A DNA stretch of 50,303 bases, from positions 1-50,303 of the forward strand of contig QZEE01000026.1 in assembly GCA_009917445.1 (NCBI GenBank), in the 5' to 3' direction. Shown in pieces: positions 17,013-29,021 of this stretch. The translations under genes were made by a program, and so were the position numbers. The DNA is from a bacterium D16-76 (GTDB lineage: Bacteria; Bacillota; Clostridia; Oscillospirales; Acutalibacteraceae). The notes beneath the pieces were generated by a model. That model saw nothing but the letters and a program-made list of their open reading frames with translations, did not search any database and was not told where the DNA came from. Numbering within the stretch: position 1 is the stretch's first letter; the number at the start of each line of letters is the position of its first letter.

Positions 17013-19550
17013 TTAATTTCCGGGCCCGTCGGGGGCTTCGGCGCCTTCTTCGGCGCTGCCGTCGTCCTCTACCTCGCCGGTGGGCTCGTCTTCCTCGTGG
17101 GGGGCGCGGGCCAGGGTGACCAGGCGGCTGCCCTCTTGCAGCTTCATGACCCGCACGCCCTTGCTGGGGCGGGCGCACACCCGGATGGACGAAGCCATGA
17201 TGCGGATGATTACCCCGTCTTCGGAGATGAGGATCACGTCGTCTTCCAGGTCTACTACCTTGATGGAGGCTACGTCGCCAAAGCGGTCTACATGGTAATT
17301 TAAGAGGCCTTTGCCGCCGCGCTTCTGGATGCGGTAGTTGTCGGGGTCGGACAGGCGGCCATAGCCGGTTTCGGTTACGGTGAGCACGTAGGCGCCTTCC
17401 CGCAGGACAGCCATGCCTACGATGCTGTCGTCTTCCCGCAGCTGCATGACACGCACGCCCCGGGCTGTACGGCTGAGCTCGCGCACATCGGTTTCGGCAA
17501 AGCGCAGGGACATTCCTTTTTTGGTGGCTACCAGGAGCTGGTCTGCACCGCTGGTGACACGCACCCAGCTTAGGGCGTCGCCTTCGTCCAGGTCGATGGC
17601 AATGAGGCCGGCCTTGCGGGCGGAATCGTATGCGGAAAGTTTGGTGCGCTTTACTACGCCCCGGTTTGTGACCATGACCAGGTATTTGTCTTCGTCGAAC
17701 TCCTCTACGCGGATCATGGAGGTGACCTTTTCCTCCCCTTGCAGGGGCAGGAGGTTTTTGATGTTCATGCCGCGGCTGGTGCGGGAGCCCTCGGGGATCT
17801 CGTAGCACTTTAGGCGGTAGACACGGCCAAAGCTTGTGAAGAACAGCACATAGTCGTGGCTGCCGGTGACAAAGAGCTCGGTGGCCACGTCTTCGTCCCG
17901 GCGGTTCATGCCGGTGATGCCGCGGCCGCCCCGCTTTTGAGTGCGGTAGGTGTCCACCTTCTGGCGCTTGACATAGCCGTAGTTTGTCATGGTGAGGACA
18001 CATTCCTCTACGGGGATCAGGTCCTCGATATCGACTTCGCCGCTGATGGCCGCGATCTCGGTGCGACGCTCGTCGCCAAAGCGCTTTTTCATGCCCTGGG
18101 CTTCGTCCTTTACAATGGCCAGGCGGCGGGGCTCGCTGGTTAAGATTTCGGTGAGGTCGGCAATAAGGGCGTGGAGCTCGCTTAACTCGTTCTCGATCTT
18201 CAAAATCTCTAACCCCGCTAACTGCCCCAGCTGGAACCGGCAGATGGCATCGGCCTGGGGGTCGTCAAAATCGAAATGCTCCATGAGGGCGGCTTTGGCT
18301 TCGGGGCGGCCGCCTTTGCAGGCGCGGATGGTGGCAATGATCTCGTCTACGATGTCAATGGCTTTTTTCAAGCCCTCCAGGATATGGGCCCGGTCCTGGG
18401 CTTTTTTCAGGTCGAACCGGGTGCGGCGGGCGATGACTTCCATTTGGAAGGAGATGTACTCTTCCAGGATCTTCCGCAGGTTCAGGATCTCTGGCCGGCC
18501 GTTTACAATGGCCAGCATGATGACGCCAAAGGTGATTTGCAGCTGGGTGAGGGTATACAGGTGGTTTAGGACGATCTGGGGGGAGGCGTCCCGCTTGACG
18601 TCAATGACGATGTGCATGCCGTTGCGGTCGGAGTGGTCGTCTACATTGGAGATGCCGTCGATGCGCTTTTCTTTTACCAGGTCGGCAATGCTTTCGATGA
18701 GGCGGGCTTTGTTGACCTGGTAGGGCAGCTCGGTGACGATGATTTTGGAGCGGCCGGTTTTTTCGTTTTCTTCGATTTCAGCCCGGGCCCGCACGGTGAT
18801 TTTGCCCCGGCCTGTGGCGTAGGCGGCCCGTATGCCCGCGTGGCCCATGACGATGCCGCCGGTGGGAAAATCGGGGCCCTTGATGTGCTCCATCAGGTCT
18901 TCCAGGGCGGCGTCGGGGTTATCGATGAGGCAGCAGACACCGTCGATGACCTCGCCCATATTGTGGGGGGGGATATTGGTGGCCATGCCTACGGCAATGC
19001 CGGTGGAGCCGTTTACCAGGATATTGGGGAAATGGCTGGGCAGGACGGCGGGCTCTTTCAGGCGGTCGTCGTAGTTGGGGTTGAAATCGACGGTGTCTTT
19101 GTCGATATCGTCCAGCATAGCCACGGAGAGCTTGTTCATTTTGGCTTCGGTATAACGGTAGGCCGCAGGGGGGTCGCCGTCTATGGAGCCGAAGTTGCCG
19201 TGGCCGTCTACCAGCATGTAGCGCATGGAGAAATCTTGGGCCAGGCGCACCATGGCGTCGTACACAGAGGCGTCGCCGTGGGGGTGGTAGCGGCCCAGCA
19301 CGGCGCCTACGGTATCGGCGCACTTGCGGTAGGGCTTTTCGGGCCAGAGGGTATTTTCATACATGGTGTAGAGGATGCGCCTGTGCACGGGCTTCAGGCC
19401 GTCCCGCACGTCGGGCAGGGCCCGCTGCACGATGACGGACATGGAGTAGTCCAGGAAAGACTGCTCCATCTCTTTTGTCAGGTTGACGGGTATGACGCGC
19501 CCGCCCTCCTGTTCCTCCTGGGGGGGCATAACGTTGTTTTCGTTGTCCAT
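17013..19550 (-). CDS. gyrA: DNA gyrase subunit A
   Basis: Gyrase A subunit, 845 residues, which with GyrB introduces negative supercoils. The breakage-reunion domain fills the first half, with the active-site Tyr following the 'A.R' stretch ('IQ..' equivalent 'PAAYRYTEAKMNKLS'). The C-terminal beta-pinwheel carries the GyrA box QKRGGRG and a second QKRGGKG. The quinolone region reads 'HPHGDASVYDAMVRLAQDFS', so the residue at E. coli Ser83 is Ala. The tail is acidic. The ATG at 19550 follows AAAGGA. The gene lies 260 bases after gyrB, and the gap holds repeat modules. Confidence 0.98.
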   Translation of the reverse strand: MDNENNVMPPQEEQEGGRVIPVNLTKEMEQSFLDYSMSVIVQRALPDVRDGLKPVHRRILYTMYENTLWPEKPYRKCADTVGAVLGRYHPHGDASVYDAMVRLAQDFSMRYMLVDGHGNFGSIDGDPPAAYRYTEAKMNKLSVAMLDDIDKDTVDFNPNYDDRLKEPAVLPSHFPNILVNGSTGIAVGMATNIPPHNMGEVIDGVCCLIDNPDAALEDLMEHIKGPDFPTGGIVMGHAGIRAAYATGRGKITVRARAEIEENEKTGRSKIIVTELPYQVNKARLIESIADLVKEKRIDGISNVDDHSDRNGMHIVIDVKRDASPQIVLNHLYTLTQLQITFGVIMLAIVNGRPEILNLRKILEEYISFQMEVIARRTRFDLKKAQDRAHILEGLKKAIDIVDEIIATIRACKGGRPEAKAALMEHFDFDDPQADAICRFQLGQLAGLEILKIENELSELHALIADLTEILTSEPRRLAIVKDEAQGMKKRFGDERRTEIAAISGEVDIEDLIPVEECVLTMTNYGYVKRQKVDTYRTQKRGGRGITGMNRRDEDVATELFVTGSHDYVLFFTSFGRVYRLKCYEIPEGSRTSRGMNIKNLLPLQGEEKVTSMIRVEEFDEDKYLVMVTNRGVVKRTKLSAYDSARKAGLIAIDLDEGDALSWVRVTSGADQLLVATKKGMSLRFAETDVRELSRTARGVRVMQLREDDSIVGMAVLREGAYVLTVTETGYGRLSDPDNYRIQKRGGKGLLNYHVDRFGDVASIKVVDLEDDVILISEDGVIIRIMASSIRVCARPSKGVRVMKLQEGSRLVTLARAPHEEDEPTGEVEDDGSAEEGAEAPDGPGN

Positions 19551-19574
19551 TCCATCTGTCCTTTCCGGAAGGCC

Positions 19575-19621
19575 GTGGGGCTCTGCCCCACTCCCCGCAA
19601 ACCCTTTTGGAAAAGGGTTTG
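19575..19621 (-). repeat. Twin-hairpin repeat between gyrB and gyrA
   Basis: Read on the minus strand: hairpin X CAAACCCTTTT/AAAAGGGTTTG (19621-19598), a short purine-rich linker, hairpin Y GTGGGGC/GCCCCAC (19591-19575), then GGCCTT. It has the same plan as the copies at 32775-32830 and 31405-31457. Confidence 0.75.
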
Positions 19622-19776
19622 ATCCTAAAACTAATATGGGTCACTTTTGGTTTTTATGGGTTACGCCGCCTAGCACCGCTCCGGGAGTACGTCTGACAGG
19701 CGCGGCGCCTGCGTAGCTGCGGGAACTCTTCCCGCAGCGGCAAACCACCGCCCGCCTAACGCGCGTCGCGGGTGCA

Positions 19777-19800
19777 AACGCTTTGCGGAGCAATGCGTTT
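19777..19800 (+). repeat. AACGC...GCGTTT repeat module
   Basis: Twenty-four bases matching 12067-12090 with two differences. It lies just after the gyrB stop codon. Confidence 0.65.
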
Positions 19801-19810
19801 CGTCACGCTG

Positions 19811-21814
<2,004 letters not shown>

Positions 21815-21853
21815 TTAAAACACAATATCTTTACCTTGAAATTACATATTATT

Positions 21854-21882
21854 AGTATAGCAGATTTTGCGGCGGTTGTAAA
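21854..21882 (-). promoter_or_regulatory. Predicted gyrB promoter
   Basis: Minus strand TTTACA (21882-21877), 17-base spacer, TATACT (21859-21854), about 60 bases before the gyrB start. Confidence 0.75.
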
Positions 21883-21944
21883 CAAAAAAATGCCTGGAAA
21901 GGCTGTTCCCGGCGGTTTTCCGGCCCTTTTGGAGAGACAATGGA

Positions 21945-21987
21945 CAAAAAAAGCACCTGGCTTGTGGGTCTTAAAAGCCAGGTGCTG
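21945..21987 (-). terminator. Terminator after the zinc-ribbon membrane protein gene
   Basis: Minus-strand hairpin AGCACCTGGCTT (21986-21975) and AAGCCAGGTGCT (21963-21952), followed by a run of seven Ts. Confidence 0.9.
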
Positions 21988-22010
21988 GGCGGATGTTTTG
22001 GGCTGGGCCT

Positions 22011-22805
22011 TTACCCGTCTTTCCGCTGGATTTCGCGGAGGCGGCGCTGTACATAATCGGGGTCGTCGTATTTCGCGAAGAAATCGTCGGCAGGCTTGGG
22101 GGGCTGCCGGACCGCGCTGGAAGCCTGCGGCCGGGCAGGGGGGGCCTGATGGCGGGTGACAGGCACAGGGGGGCGTATGGCCGCTTCCCTTTGGGGACGG
22201 GGCGGGGGGGCCGGCTGGCGCAGGGGGCGGGGCTGCGGCGCAGGGGCCGCAGCAGCGTCTAACCGGCGGGGAGGCTGCGGGGGTGCGGCCGCAGGCGCCG
22301 CAGGGCGGGCCGGGGCAGCCGTGGGGGGCTGGGCGGGCCGGGGCGGCGCTTGGGGCGGGAGGGTTGTGGTGAAGCTTTCACGTTGGGGCGGGTAATCCTC
22401 CTGGTCGTAATAGACGGGGCCTGTGGGGGAGGGGGGAGGGGCGGGGGAAGCCTTGCGGCCCCACTTTTTCTTCTCCATTTCTTCCCGGGAGACTTTTTTG
22501 ATGACCGGCTTCGCCAGGTAGACAAAAAAGATGCTGAGGAAAAAGAAGATTGCAAAAGGCAGGAACACCTGCAGGGCTGTTTCCAGGCCGATGTCGTCTA
22601 AGACGAACTTATGGAAAAAATAGACCGCGCCGCCCGCAAAAAGCGCCAGGAGCGCTGCCACGTAGACAAGCGGGGACAAGTGGATATTGGAAATGCCGCC
22701 GCAGCGGGGGCACTGGAATTCGCCCTGCTTTTTTAGAGACCATGTGCGGATGAGGTTCACCCGTTTTTTACAGTAAGGGCAGGTGGGGACACCAAAATAC
22801 TGCAT
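22011..22805 (-). CDS. Zinc-ribbon membrane protein with Pro/Ala/Arg-rich tail
   Basis: A 264-residue protein of unknown function. The ATG at 22805 gives 'MQYFGVPTCPYCKK' and has GGAAG upstream. Near the N-terminus CPYC and CPRC, 19 residues apart, form a likely zinc ribbon. Two hydrophobic segments follow ('LVYVAALLALFAGGAVYFF' and 'FLPFAIFFFLSIFFVYLA'), then a basic stretch, then about 150 residues rich in Pro, Ala, Gln and Arg that look disordered. The end ('FFAKYDDPDYVQRRLREIQ') is more ordered, perhaps a peptide-binding segment. It has its own promoter and terminator upstream of gyrB. Confidence 0.8.
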   Translation of the reverse strand: MQYFGVPTCPYCKKRVNLIRTWSLKKQGEFQCPRCGGISNIHLSPLVYVAALLALFAGGAVYFFHKFVLDDIGLETALQVFLPFAIFFFLSIFFVYLAKPVIKKVSREEMEKKKWGRKASPAPPPSPTGPVYYDQEDYPPQRESFTTTLPPQAPPRPAQPPTAAPARPAAPAAAPPQPPRRLDAAAAPAPQPRPLRQPAPPPRPQREAAIRPPVPVTRHQAPPARPQASSAVRQPPKPADDFFAKYDDPDYVQRRLREIQRKDG

Positions 22806-22885
22806 AGACCCAACTTCCTTTCTCCCGGCAGGGGACCCCGCCGCTTTTTGCGTAAAAGCTGCCAAAGCCAACTTTTTGTCCTTAT

Positions 22886-22914
22886 ATTATACCAAATCTC
22901 CCCAGGGCCGTCAA
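22886..22914 (-). promoter_or_regulatory. Predicted promoter of the zinc-ribbon gene
   Basis: Minus strand TTGACG (22914-22909), 17-base spacer, TATAAT (22891-22886). Confidence 0.75.
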
Positions 22915-23054
22915 ACCTTCCTTCCCCTTGGATTTTCTTACTTTTGAAAAATATGCAAGATATTGTGCCTATTTTATTCTTGCCCATAGGAAAGGGGGCT
23001 ATGCACAGGCCCGTATAGCTGGGGAACAACCGCAAAAAGGGGATTTGGCGGAGG

Positions 23055-24452
23055 CTAGCCCTGCGGCTGCTGGCGGAGCTGCTGTTTCTTTTCGGCGCCG
23101 CGTTTGACAAAGAAGAAGCAGACAAAATCGAAAAAGGCGGCCAGGGCCCAGGTGACGGGGTAGGAGACATACAGGGTGGTCAAGGTGGGGGAGGCGGCGA
23201 ACACGGTGAAAATCCAGACCACGCGGAAGCCGCAGACAGAGGAGATGGTGATGGCCATGGGGATGAGGGACGCGCCCATGCCCCGCAGCACGCCTACCAT
23301 AACGCCCATGAGCCCGCCGGCAAACTGGAACATGCAGGTTATGCGCAGGCGCATGAGGCCGTACTCGATAACGGCGGGGTCGGAGGAATAGATGCCTAAG
23401 AGCTGGGGGCCGAAGAGGTTGGCCGTGAGGCCCAGCAGCAGGCCCGTGGCTGAGGCCATAAGCAGGCACAGGACCATGACGCGGTTGACACGCTTTGTTT
23501 TGCCTGCGCCCAGGTTTTGGCCGGTGAAGGAGAGGGCGGCTTGGGAGAAGGAATCCATGCCCATATTGACGAAGCCCTCGATATTGGCGCCGGCGGTGTT
23601 GCCGGCCATGGCCACGGCCCCAAAGGAATTGATGGAAGACTGGATGAGGACGTTGGAAATGGAGAAGGAGGCGCCCTGGATGCCGGCCGGGAGGCCGATC
23701 TTCATCATTTTCCAGAGCTTGTCTTTGTAAATGCGCATTTGTTTGGGGTAGAGCTTATAGTCGCCGTCTACTTTTACCAGGCACCAGAAGACCAGGAAGG
23801 CGGATACGGCCTGGGAGATCGAGGTGGCGGCGGCTACCCCGGCCACGCCCATATGGAGGACAATGACGAAAAAGAGGTTGAGAACCACGTTTACCACCCC
23901 GGCCAAGAGGAGGAAGTACAGGGGGCGCTGGGTATCGCCTACGGCACGGAGGATGGCCGCGCCGAAATTATAGAGCATGAGCACCGGCATGCCGATAAAA
24001 TAGATGCGCATATACAGCACGGCCTGTTCCAGCACGTCGGCAGGGGTCTCCATCATTTCCAGCATGGGGCGGGCCAGGGCGATACCGACGGCAATGAGGG
24101 CTATACCAAAAACCAGGCTGGACAGGATGGCGGTGTGTACAGTCTCGTGGAGGCCCTTTTTGTCGCCGGCACCGTAATATTGGGACACCAGGACATTCGC
24201 GCCCACGGAGATGCCCATGAACAGGGTGACGATCAGGTTAATGAGCGCGCCGGTGGAGCCCACCGCCGCCAGGGCCTGGCTGCCTGCGAAACGGCCTACC
24301 ACCACGATATCGGCCGCGTTGAACAGAAGCTGGAGGATGCCGGACAGGGCCAAGGGCATGGCGAACCGGAAGAGCTTGCCCAGGATGGGGCCGTTTGTCA
24401 TATCGATCTCATAAGAGCGCCGGCGGTGGCCGGGCATGAGGTTTATGCGCAT
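23055..24452 (-). CDS. MATE family efflux transporter
   Basis: A 465-residue, 12-segment membrane protein of the MATE family, which exports cationic drugs or metabolites using Na+ or H+ gradients. Typical features are the opening 'MTNGPILGKLFRFAMPLALS', the 'AADIVVVGRFAG' stretch, 'GAGDKKGLHETVH' in the first half and the matching 'NLGAGKTKRVNRV' in the second. The ATG lies two bases after the stop of the sugar isomerase gene, so translation is probably coupled. An unrelated substrate-specific role cannot be excluded. Confidence 0.93.
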   Translation of the reverse strand: MRINLMPGHRRRSYEIDMTNGPILGKLFRFAMPLALSGILQLLFNAADIVVVGRFAGSQALAAVGSTGALINLIVTLFMGISVGANVLVSQYYGAGDKKGLHETVHTAILSSLVFGIALIAVGIALARPMLEMMETPADVLEQAVLYMRIYFIGMPVLMLYNFGAAILRAVGDTQRPLYFLLLAGVVNVVLNLFFVIVLHMGVAGVAAATSISQAVSAFLVFWCLVKVDGDYKLYPKQMRIYKDKLWKMMKIGLPAGIQGASFSISNVLIQSSINSFGAVAMAGNTAGANIEGFVNMGMDSFSQAALSFTGQNLGAGKTKRVNRVMVLCLLMASATGLLLGLTANLFGPQLLGIYSSDPAVIEYGLMRLRITCMFQFAGGLMGVMVGVLRGMGASLIPMAITISSVCGFRVVWIFTVFAASPTLTTLYVSYPVTWALAAFFDFVCFFFVKRGAEKKQQLRQQPQG

Positions 24453-24454
24453 GT

Positions 24455-25321
24455 TTACAGCTCCACTCCCTTACATTTCTGGAAAGCCTCCATGGAGACG
24501 GCAATGGAATCCAGCTCGTCCATCTGGGTGGCGTCCTGTTCCAGTATGATGTAATCCAGGTTGGGGCAGGAGCGGGCCGCGCTGATATAGTCCTGGATAG
24601 GCAGGATGCCGGTGCCGATCTCGGTAAAGGCCAGGGGGTTTTTGGCGGCCATGAAAACATCCATGTCGATATTCTTCTCCCGGTCTACCAGGCCGTCGTA
24701 CATGCACAGGGGCTCTTGCAGGCCCTTGGGGAAGTCTTTTTGGTGGAGGAGGATAAGGCGGTCGTTATACTTGCGCATAAAAGAGACGGGGTCCTGGCCG
24801 CCGCGGGCAATCCAATAGGTGTCCATTTCGGCGTAGACCAAGCCGGGGTCGGTGTTCTCCATGATGATATCATAGACCAGTTTGCCGTTAAAGCGCTGGA
24901 ATTCCTGGTAATGGTTGTGGTAGTAGTAGCGCATGCCCCGCTCCTGGCAGAGCTCCCCAATACGGTTGAAGGTCTCGCAGCGGCGCTTGATGTAATCCAT
25001 ATCCCCATAAGGGAAAAACTCAATGTCGCAGCCGATCTGGGTGCTGCCCAGCTCGGCGTGGTAATCCAGCACTTCGGGGAGGAAATCCTCCTTCAAAGGG
25101 TTTACATGGCAGCCTACGATTTGAAGCCCCAGCTCGTCTAAAGACTGCTTAAGCTCGCGGGCGGGCATGCCAAAGCCTACGCCTGGGTCGTTAGCGGCGT
25201 TATGGTTAGCGGCCTCTATGTAGCGGTAGCCTGTTTCCGCAATCTGGCGCAAGACCTCGTAAGGCTTCTGGGCAATAGTATTCTTCACCGAATACAACTG
25301 GATACCAATTTTCAAAGACAC
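24455..25321 (-). CDS. Sugar phosphate isomerase/epimerase family protein
   Basis: A 288-residue TIM-barrel protein of the xylose-isomerase-like (AP_endonuc_2) family. The start is GTG, with AAGGAGG upstream. Visible family marks are the opening 'KIGIQLYSVKNTIAQKPYEV', the metal-site region 'YYYHNHYQEFQRFNG', 'PGLVYAEMDTYWIARGGQDP' and the end 'YIILEQDATQMDELD'. Such enzymes interconvert sugars or inositols with a divalent metal. The neighbouring MATE gene gives no hint of a pathway, so the substrate is unknown. Confidence 0.9.
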   Translation of the reverse strand: MSLKIGIQLYSVKNTIAQKPYEVLRQIAETGYRYIEAANHNAANDPGVGFGMPARELKQSLDELGLQIVGCHVNPLKEDFLPEVLDYHAELGSTQIGCDIEFFPYGDMDYIKRRCETFNRIGELCQERGMRYYYHNHYQEFQRFNGKLVYDIIMENTDPGLVYAEMDTYWIARGGQDPVSFMRKYNDRLILLHQKDFPKGLQEPLCMYDGLVDREKNIDMDVFMAAKNPLAFTEIGTGILPIQDYISAARSCPNLDYIILEQDATQMDELDSIAVSMEAFQKCKGVEL

Positions 25322-25441
25322 GTTTAAGTTCCTCCTTTAAGTTGATTTACCCTTTCCATTCTTTTATCCTCCTGCAAGCCTCTGCTGTTCCTCCACAGCA
25401 GACAGGCCAACACCCCCCAAACGTAAACCGGCGTTGGGGGT

Positions 25442-25493
25442 CCAGGGGGGATTATCCCCCCTGGCAGGGTTCGGGGCGGCGCCCCGAGACCTT
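25442..25493 (+). repeat. Two-hairpin intergenic repeat
   Basis: Hairpin CCAGGGGGG/CCCCCCTGG (25442-25464) then TCGGGGC/GCCCCGA (25471-25487) and GACCTTAAAA. It joins the TCCAG module and the GGTCTT module. It lies between the LUD gene stop and the isomerase start. Confidence 0.75.
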
Positions 25494-25507
25494 AAAATCC
25501 CTAAGCC

Positions 25508-26155
25508 TCAATACCCCAGCTCTTCCCCCACCAGCACCACGTGGATGCGGGGGGTCTTCTGGTAGCCTGTGACTACGTAGTGGCAGCACATGCGGGTGTC
25601 GGTGCTGCAGCCGGAGGCCATGGGGCCGCCGCAGCCTACGCAGGTGCCCAGGGTCTGGCAGGGGGTGCCCATGTTTTGGCGCATGGCGTTGGGCGGGGCG
25701 GCGGTGGTCTTGACGCGCAGGATGGCTTCGTCTACATTGCGGACGATTTTGTTGATGCCGGCTACGACGATGACTTTTTTGGGGCCGTAGATCATGGCGG
25801 CTACGCGGTTGCCGCGGCCGTCTACATTATAAAGCTGTCCTTCCTCGGTGATGGCGTTGGCGCTGGTGAGGAAGACATCGGCGCTGAAAGTCTTTTGGTA
25901 AACCTCTTCCGGGTCCATGGCTTCACGGTCCAGGAAGGTATATTTGCCGCTGAGCATCAGATCGCGGATACCTGTTTCCCGGAGGGTCACGGTGCCGCCG
26001 CAGGAGATGGTGTCGCCTTCCCGCATCATGCCCTCGACGGCCTTTAGGGCGTCTTGGCTGGTGGGGGCGTACACAGCGGGTATTTTGTTTTTGGCAAGGG
26101 CGCGCATGGTGCGCTCGATTTTCATTTGCAGGCTGGCCTGCTTGTTTTTATCCAT
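25508..26155 (-). CDS. LUD domain protein (LutC/YkgG-like)
   Basis: A 215-residue protein with the lactate-utilisation (LUD, former DUF162) fold: 'ISCGGTVTLRETGIRDLM', 'DVFLTSANAITEEGQLYNV', 'GNRVAAMIYGPKKVIVVAG'. The C-terminus carries a Cys-rich patch ('CQTLGTCVGCGGP', 'GCSTDTRMCC') that could bind a metal or a cluster. LutC-like proteins belong to L-lactate oxidation complexes, but lutA and lutB are absent here, and solitary LUD genes of this type are common in Clostridia. The role is therefore uncertain. The gene has its own promoter. Confidence 0.9.
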   Translation of the reverse strand: MDKNKQASLQMKIERTMRALAKNKIPAVYAPTSQDALKAVEGMMREGDTISCGGTVTLRETGIRDLMLSGKYTFLDREAMDPEEVYQKTFSADVFLTSANAITEEGQLYNVDGRGNRVAAMIYGPKKVIVVAGINKIVRNVDEAILRVKTTAAPPNAMRQNMGTPCQTLGTCVGCGGPMASGCSTDTRMCCHYVVTGYQKTPRIHVVLVGEELGY

Positions 26156-26204
26156 GGTTTAACTTCCTTTCGTCCCTGAATAGCTGGCTGGATAGCTATG
26201 TCTT

Positions 26205-26233
26205 ATTGTATTCCAATTTACCTGGGAAATCAA
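26205..26233 (-). promoter_or_regulatory. Predicted promoter of the LUD gene
   Basis: Minus strand TTGATT (26233-26228), 17-base spacer, TACAAT (26210-26205). Confidence 0.6.
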
Positions 26234-26295
26234 GGCTTTGCAGGGTTTATGAGGAGGATTTGCCTATATCAATTTTGTTACTTTCTGCGGGCAGG

Positions 26296-26326
26296 AAAAA
26301 TGGGCCTGCGGGGGCAGGCCCATTCT
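26296..26326 (-). terminator. Terminator after the small lipoprotein gene
   Basis: Minus-strand perfect hairpin ATGGGCCTGC/GCAGGCCCAT with a four-base loop, followed by five Ts. Confidence 0.9.
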
Positions 26327-26337
26327 TGCTGTGTTTT

Positions 26338-26847
26338 TCAGTTGGGTTTGAAGCCGGCGAAGTCTGCAAAAAGCTGCTCTACACGCTCTTTCTGGGCGGT
26401 GTTCTCGTCTTTTTTGCTGGTGTCGGTGTAAATCATCAGGTACTTGCCGTTTAAGATGGCGGGGACCTCGTTATCCAGCACGGTAAACTTGCCGGTCTCT
26501 TTTACGCTATCCAGGCAGGCTTTGCCTTTTTCGTCCAGGTTTTCAAGGTCGAACTCGTAAAGCTCTACCTGCACGGTGCTGCCGTTATAGGTGAAACGGT
26601 AGCGCACCCCGGCTATGGCGCCGATCTCCTTGTAGGACATCTCCACCGGGTCGCCGGCAAAGGCCAGGCCGTCGGCCAGATACTCGCACAGGCCCTCCAG
26701 GGTATCGGGGCGGCCCATTTTGTTCATTTGGAGCTGCCCGTCCTCCGGCAGCTCTAAAACCGGCAGGCTTTGGGCTACGCCCCCGCAGGCCGACAGGCCC
26801 ATGAGCAGGAGCACCCCTGCCAGCATCCATAGGATCTTTTTGACCAT
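26338..26847 (-). CDS. Small lipoprotein of unknown function
   Basis: A 169-residue lipoprotein. The ATG at 26847 lies nine bases after AAAGGA; the GTG at 26853 is less likely. The signal peptide ends in LSAC. The mature domain alternates strands and helices ('GVRYRFTYNGSTVQVELYEF', 'VPAILNGKYLMIYTDTSKK') and I do not recognise a family. The short unit ends in its own terminator, and the tRNA pair lies upstream on the same strand. Confidence 0.8.
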   Translation of the reverse strand: MVKKILWMLAGVLLLMGLSACGGVAQSLPVLELPEDGQLQMNKMGRPDTLEGLCEYLADGLAFAGDPVEMSYKEIGAIAGVRYRFTYNGSTVQVELYEFDLENLDEKGKACLDSVKETGKFTVLDNEVPAILNGKYLMIYTDTSKKDENTAQKERVEQLFADFAGFKPN

Positions 26848-26877
26848 CTGCACACGTCCTTTTCCAAAAATTTAAAA

Positions 26878-26917
26878 CGAAAAAAGAAAACCCGGTACCC
26901 GCTTGGCGGGCCCGGTG
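26878..26917 (-). terminator. Terminator of the tRNA pair
   Basis: Minus-strand hairpin CCGG-G-CCCGC / GCGGG-TA-CCGG followed by TTTTCTTTTTT. It lies about 15 bases after tRNA-Glu. Confidence 0.75.
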
Positions 26918-26930
26918 GTTATCTTCTGAA

Positions 26931-27005
26931 TGGTGACCCGGACGAGAATCGAACTCGTGTTACCGCCGTGAAAGGGCGGTGTCTTAACCGCTTGACCACC
27001 GGGCC
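26931..27005 (-). tRNA. tRNA-Glu (anticodon UUC)
   Basis: On the minus strand the acceptor stem GGCCCGG pairs with CCGGGTC. The anticodon stem is CCGCC/GGCGG with loop CTTTCAC, the T-loop is TTCGAAT, and the 3' CCA is encoded. Seventy-five bases with CCA. It is three bases downstream of tRNA-Met and surely co-transcribed with it. Confidence 0.97.
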
Positions 27006-27008
27006 ATA

Positions 27009-27085
27009 TGGTAGCGGCAAATGGACTTGAACCATCGACACTTCGGGTATGAACCGAATGCTCTAGCCAGCTGAGCTATGCCGCC
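27009..27085 (-). tRNA. tRNA-Met (anticodon CAU), elongator type
   Basis: Minus strand: acceptor GGCGGCA/TGCCGCT, D-arm with CAGCTGGCT, anticodon stem TTCGG/CCGAA with loop TTCATAC, T-loop TTCAAGT, CCA encoded. The G1-C72-type pair at the acceptor end suggests elongator rather than initiator. A lysidine-modified tRNA-Ile2 also has CAU in the gene and cannot be wholly excluded. Confidence 0.93.
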
Positions 27086-27091
27086 ACATAT

Positions 27092-27122
27092 GCGCCTTGC
27101 AACTTTTGGAAGCTCAAGGCGC
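27092..27122 (-). other. Inverted repeat in the tRNA leader
   Basis: GCGCCTTG and CAAGGCGC form a perfect eight-base stem between the promoter and the 5' end of tRNA-Met. It could guide 5' processing or be fortuitous. Confidence 0.5.
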
Positions 27123-27127
27123 TATTT

Positions 27128-27156
27128 ATTATAGTACAGGGCCCGGTGTTTGTCAA
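27128..27156 (-). promoter_or_regulatory. Predicted promoter of the tRNA-Met/tRNA-Glu unit
   Basis: Minus strand TTGACA (27156-27151), 17-base spacer, TATAAT (27133-27128), a consensus promoter. Confidence 0.9.
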
Positions 27157-27240
27157 GGGGTTTTTGCAAATTTCTAAAAATTTCTGGGTTTTTGGGGTTG
27201 GGCCCCTTTTTTATGGGGAAGGGGCCGAAAATCTCAGAGG

Positions 27241-28779
<1,539 letters not shown>

Positions 28780-28789
28780 TTAATTTGTA

Positions 28790-28818
28790 ATTATAGCATC
28801 TGGCCCCGCTCTTTGCAA
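28790..28818 (-). promoter_or_regulatory. Predicted guaB promoter
   Basis: Minus strand TTGCAA (28818-28813), 17-base spacer, TATAAT (28795-28790). It is divergent from the MFS promoter. Confidence 0.8.
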
Positions 28819-28933
28819 GCCGGTTTTTGGATTTCTTATGCCAAAAAACTCTTCGTTGTTTTCCCGTTTATTAGAGCTTTTTACACAGCTTGAAAATACT
28901 TTCCGGTTTCCCCATTTATTTTTGCAAAACCCA

Positions 28934-28960
28934 TTGACAGAAACCCTGCTTTGCTATAAT
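28934..28960 (+). promoter_or_regulatory. Predicted promoter of the MFS transporter gene
   Basis: TTGACA (28934-28939) and TATAAT (28955-28960). Both hexamers are perfect, but the spacer is only 15 bases, so the promoter may be weak or need an activator. The gap 28720-29021 holds only this promoter and that of guaB. Confidence 0.6.
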
Positions 28961-29021
28961 CTGTGCAAAGACGCTTTCTTTTGCCCTATGATATTTTGTA
29001 TGATTCAGGAGGCTTATCCTT

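Noticed and set aside
18612-19622. Plus-strand open frame of 336 codons opposite gyrA
   Set aside because: Gly/Val/His-rich translation with no family features; a shadow of gyrA.
27190-27235. Intrinsic terminator directly after guaB
   Set aside because: GGCCCCTT/AAGGGGCC can pair, but no T run follows on the guaB strand, so the call is not supported.
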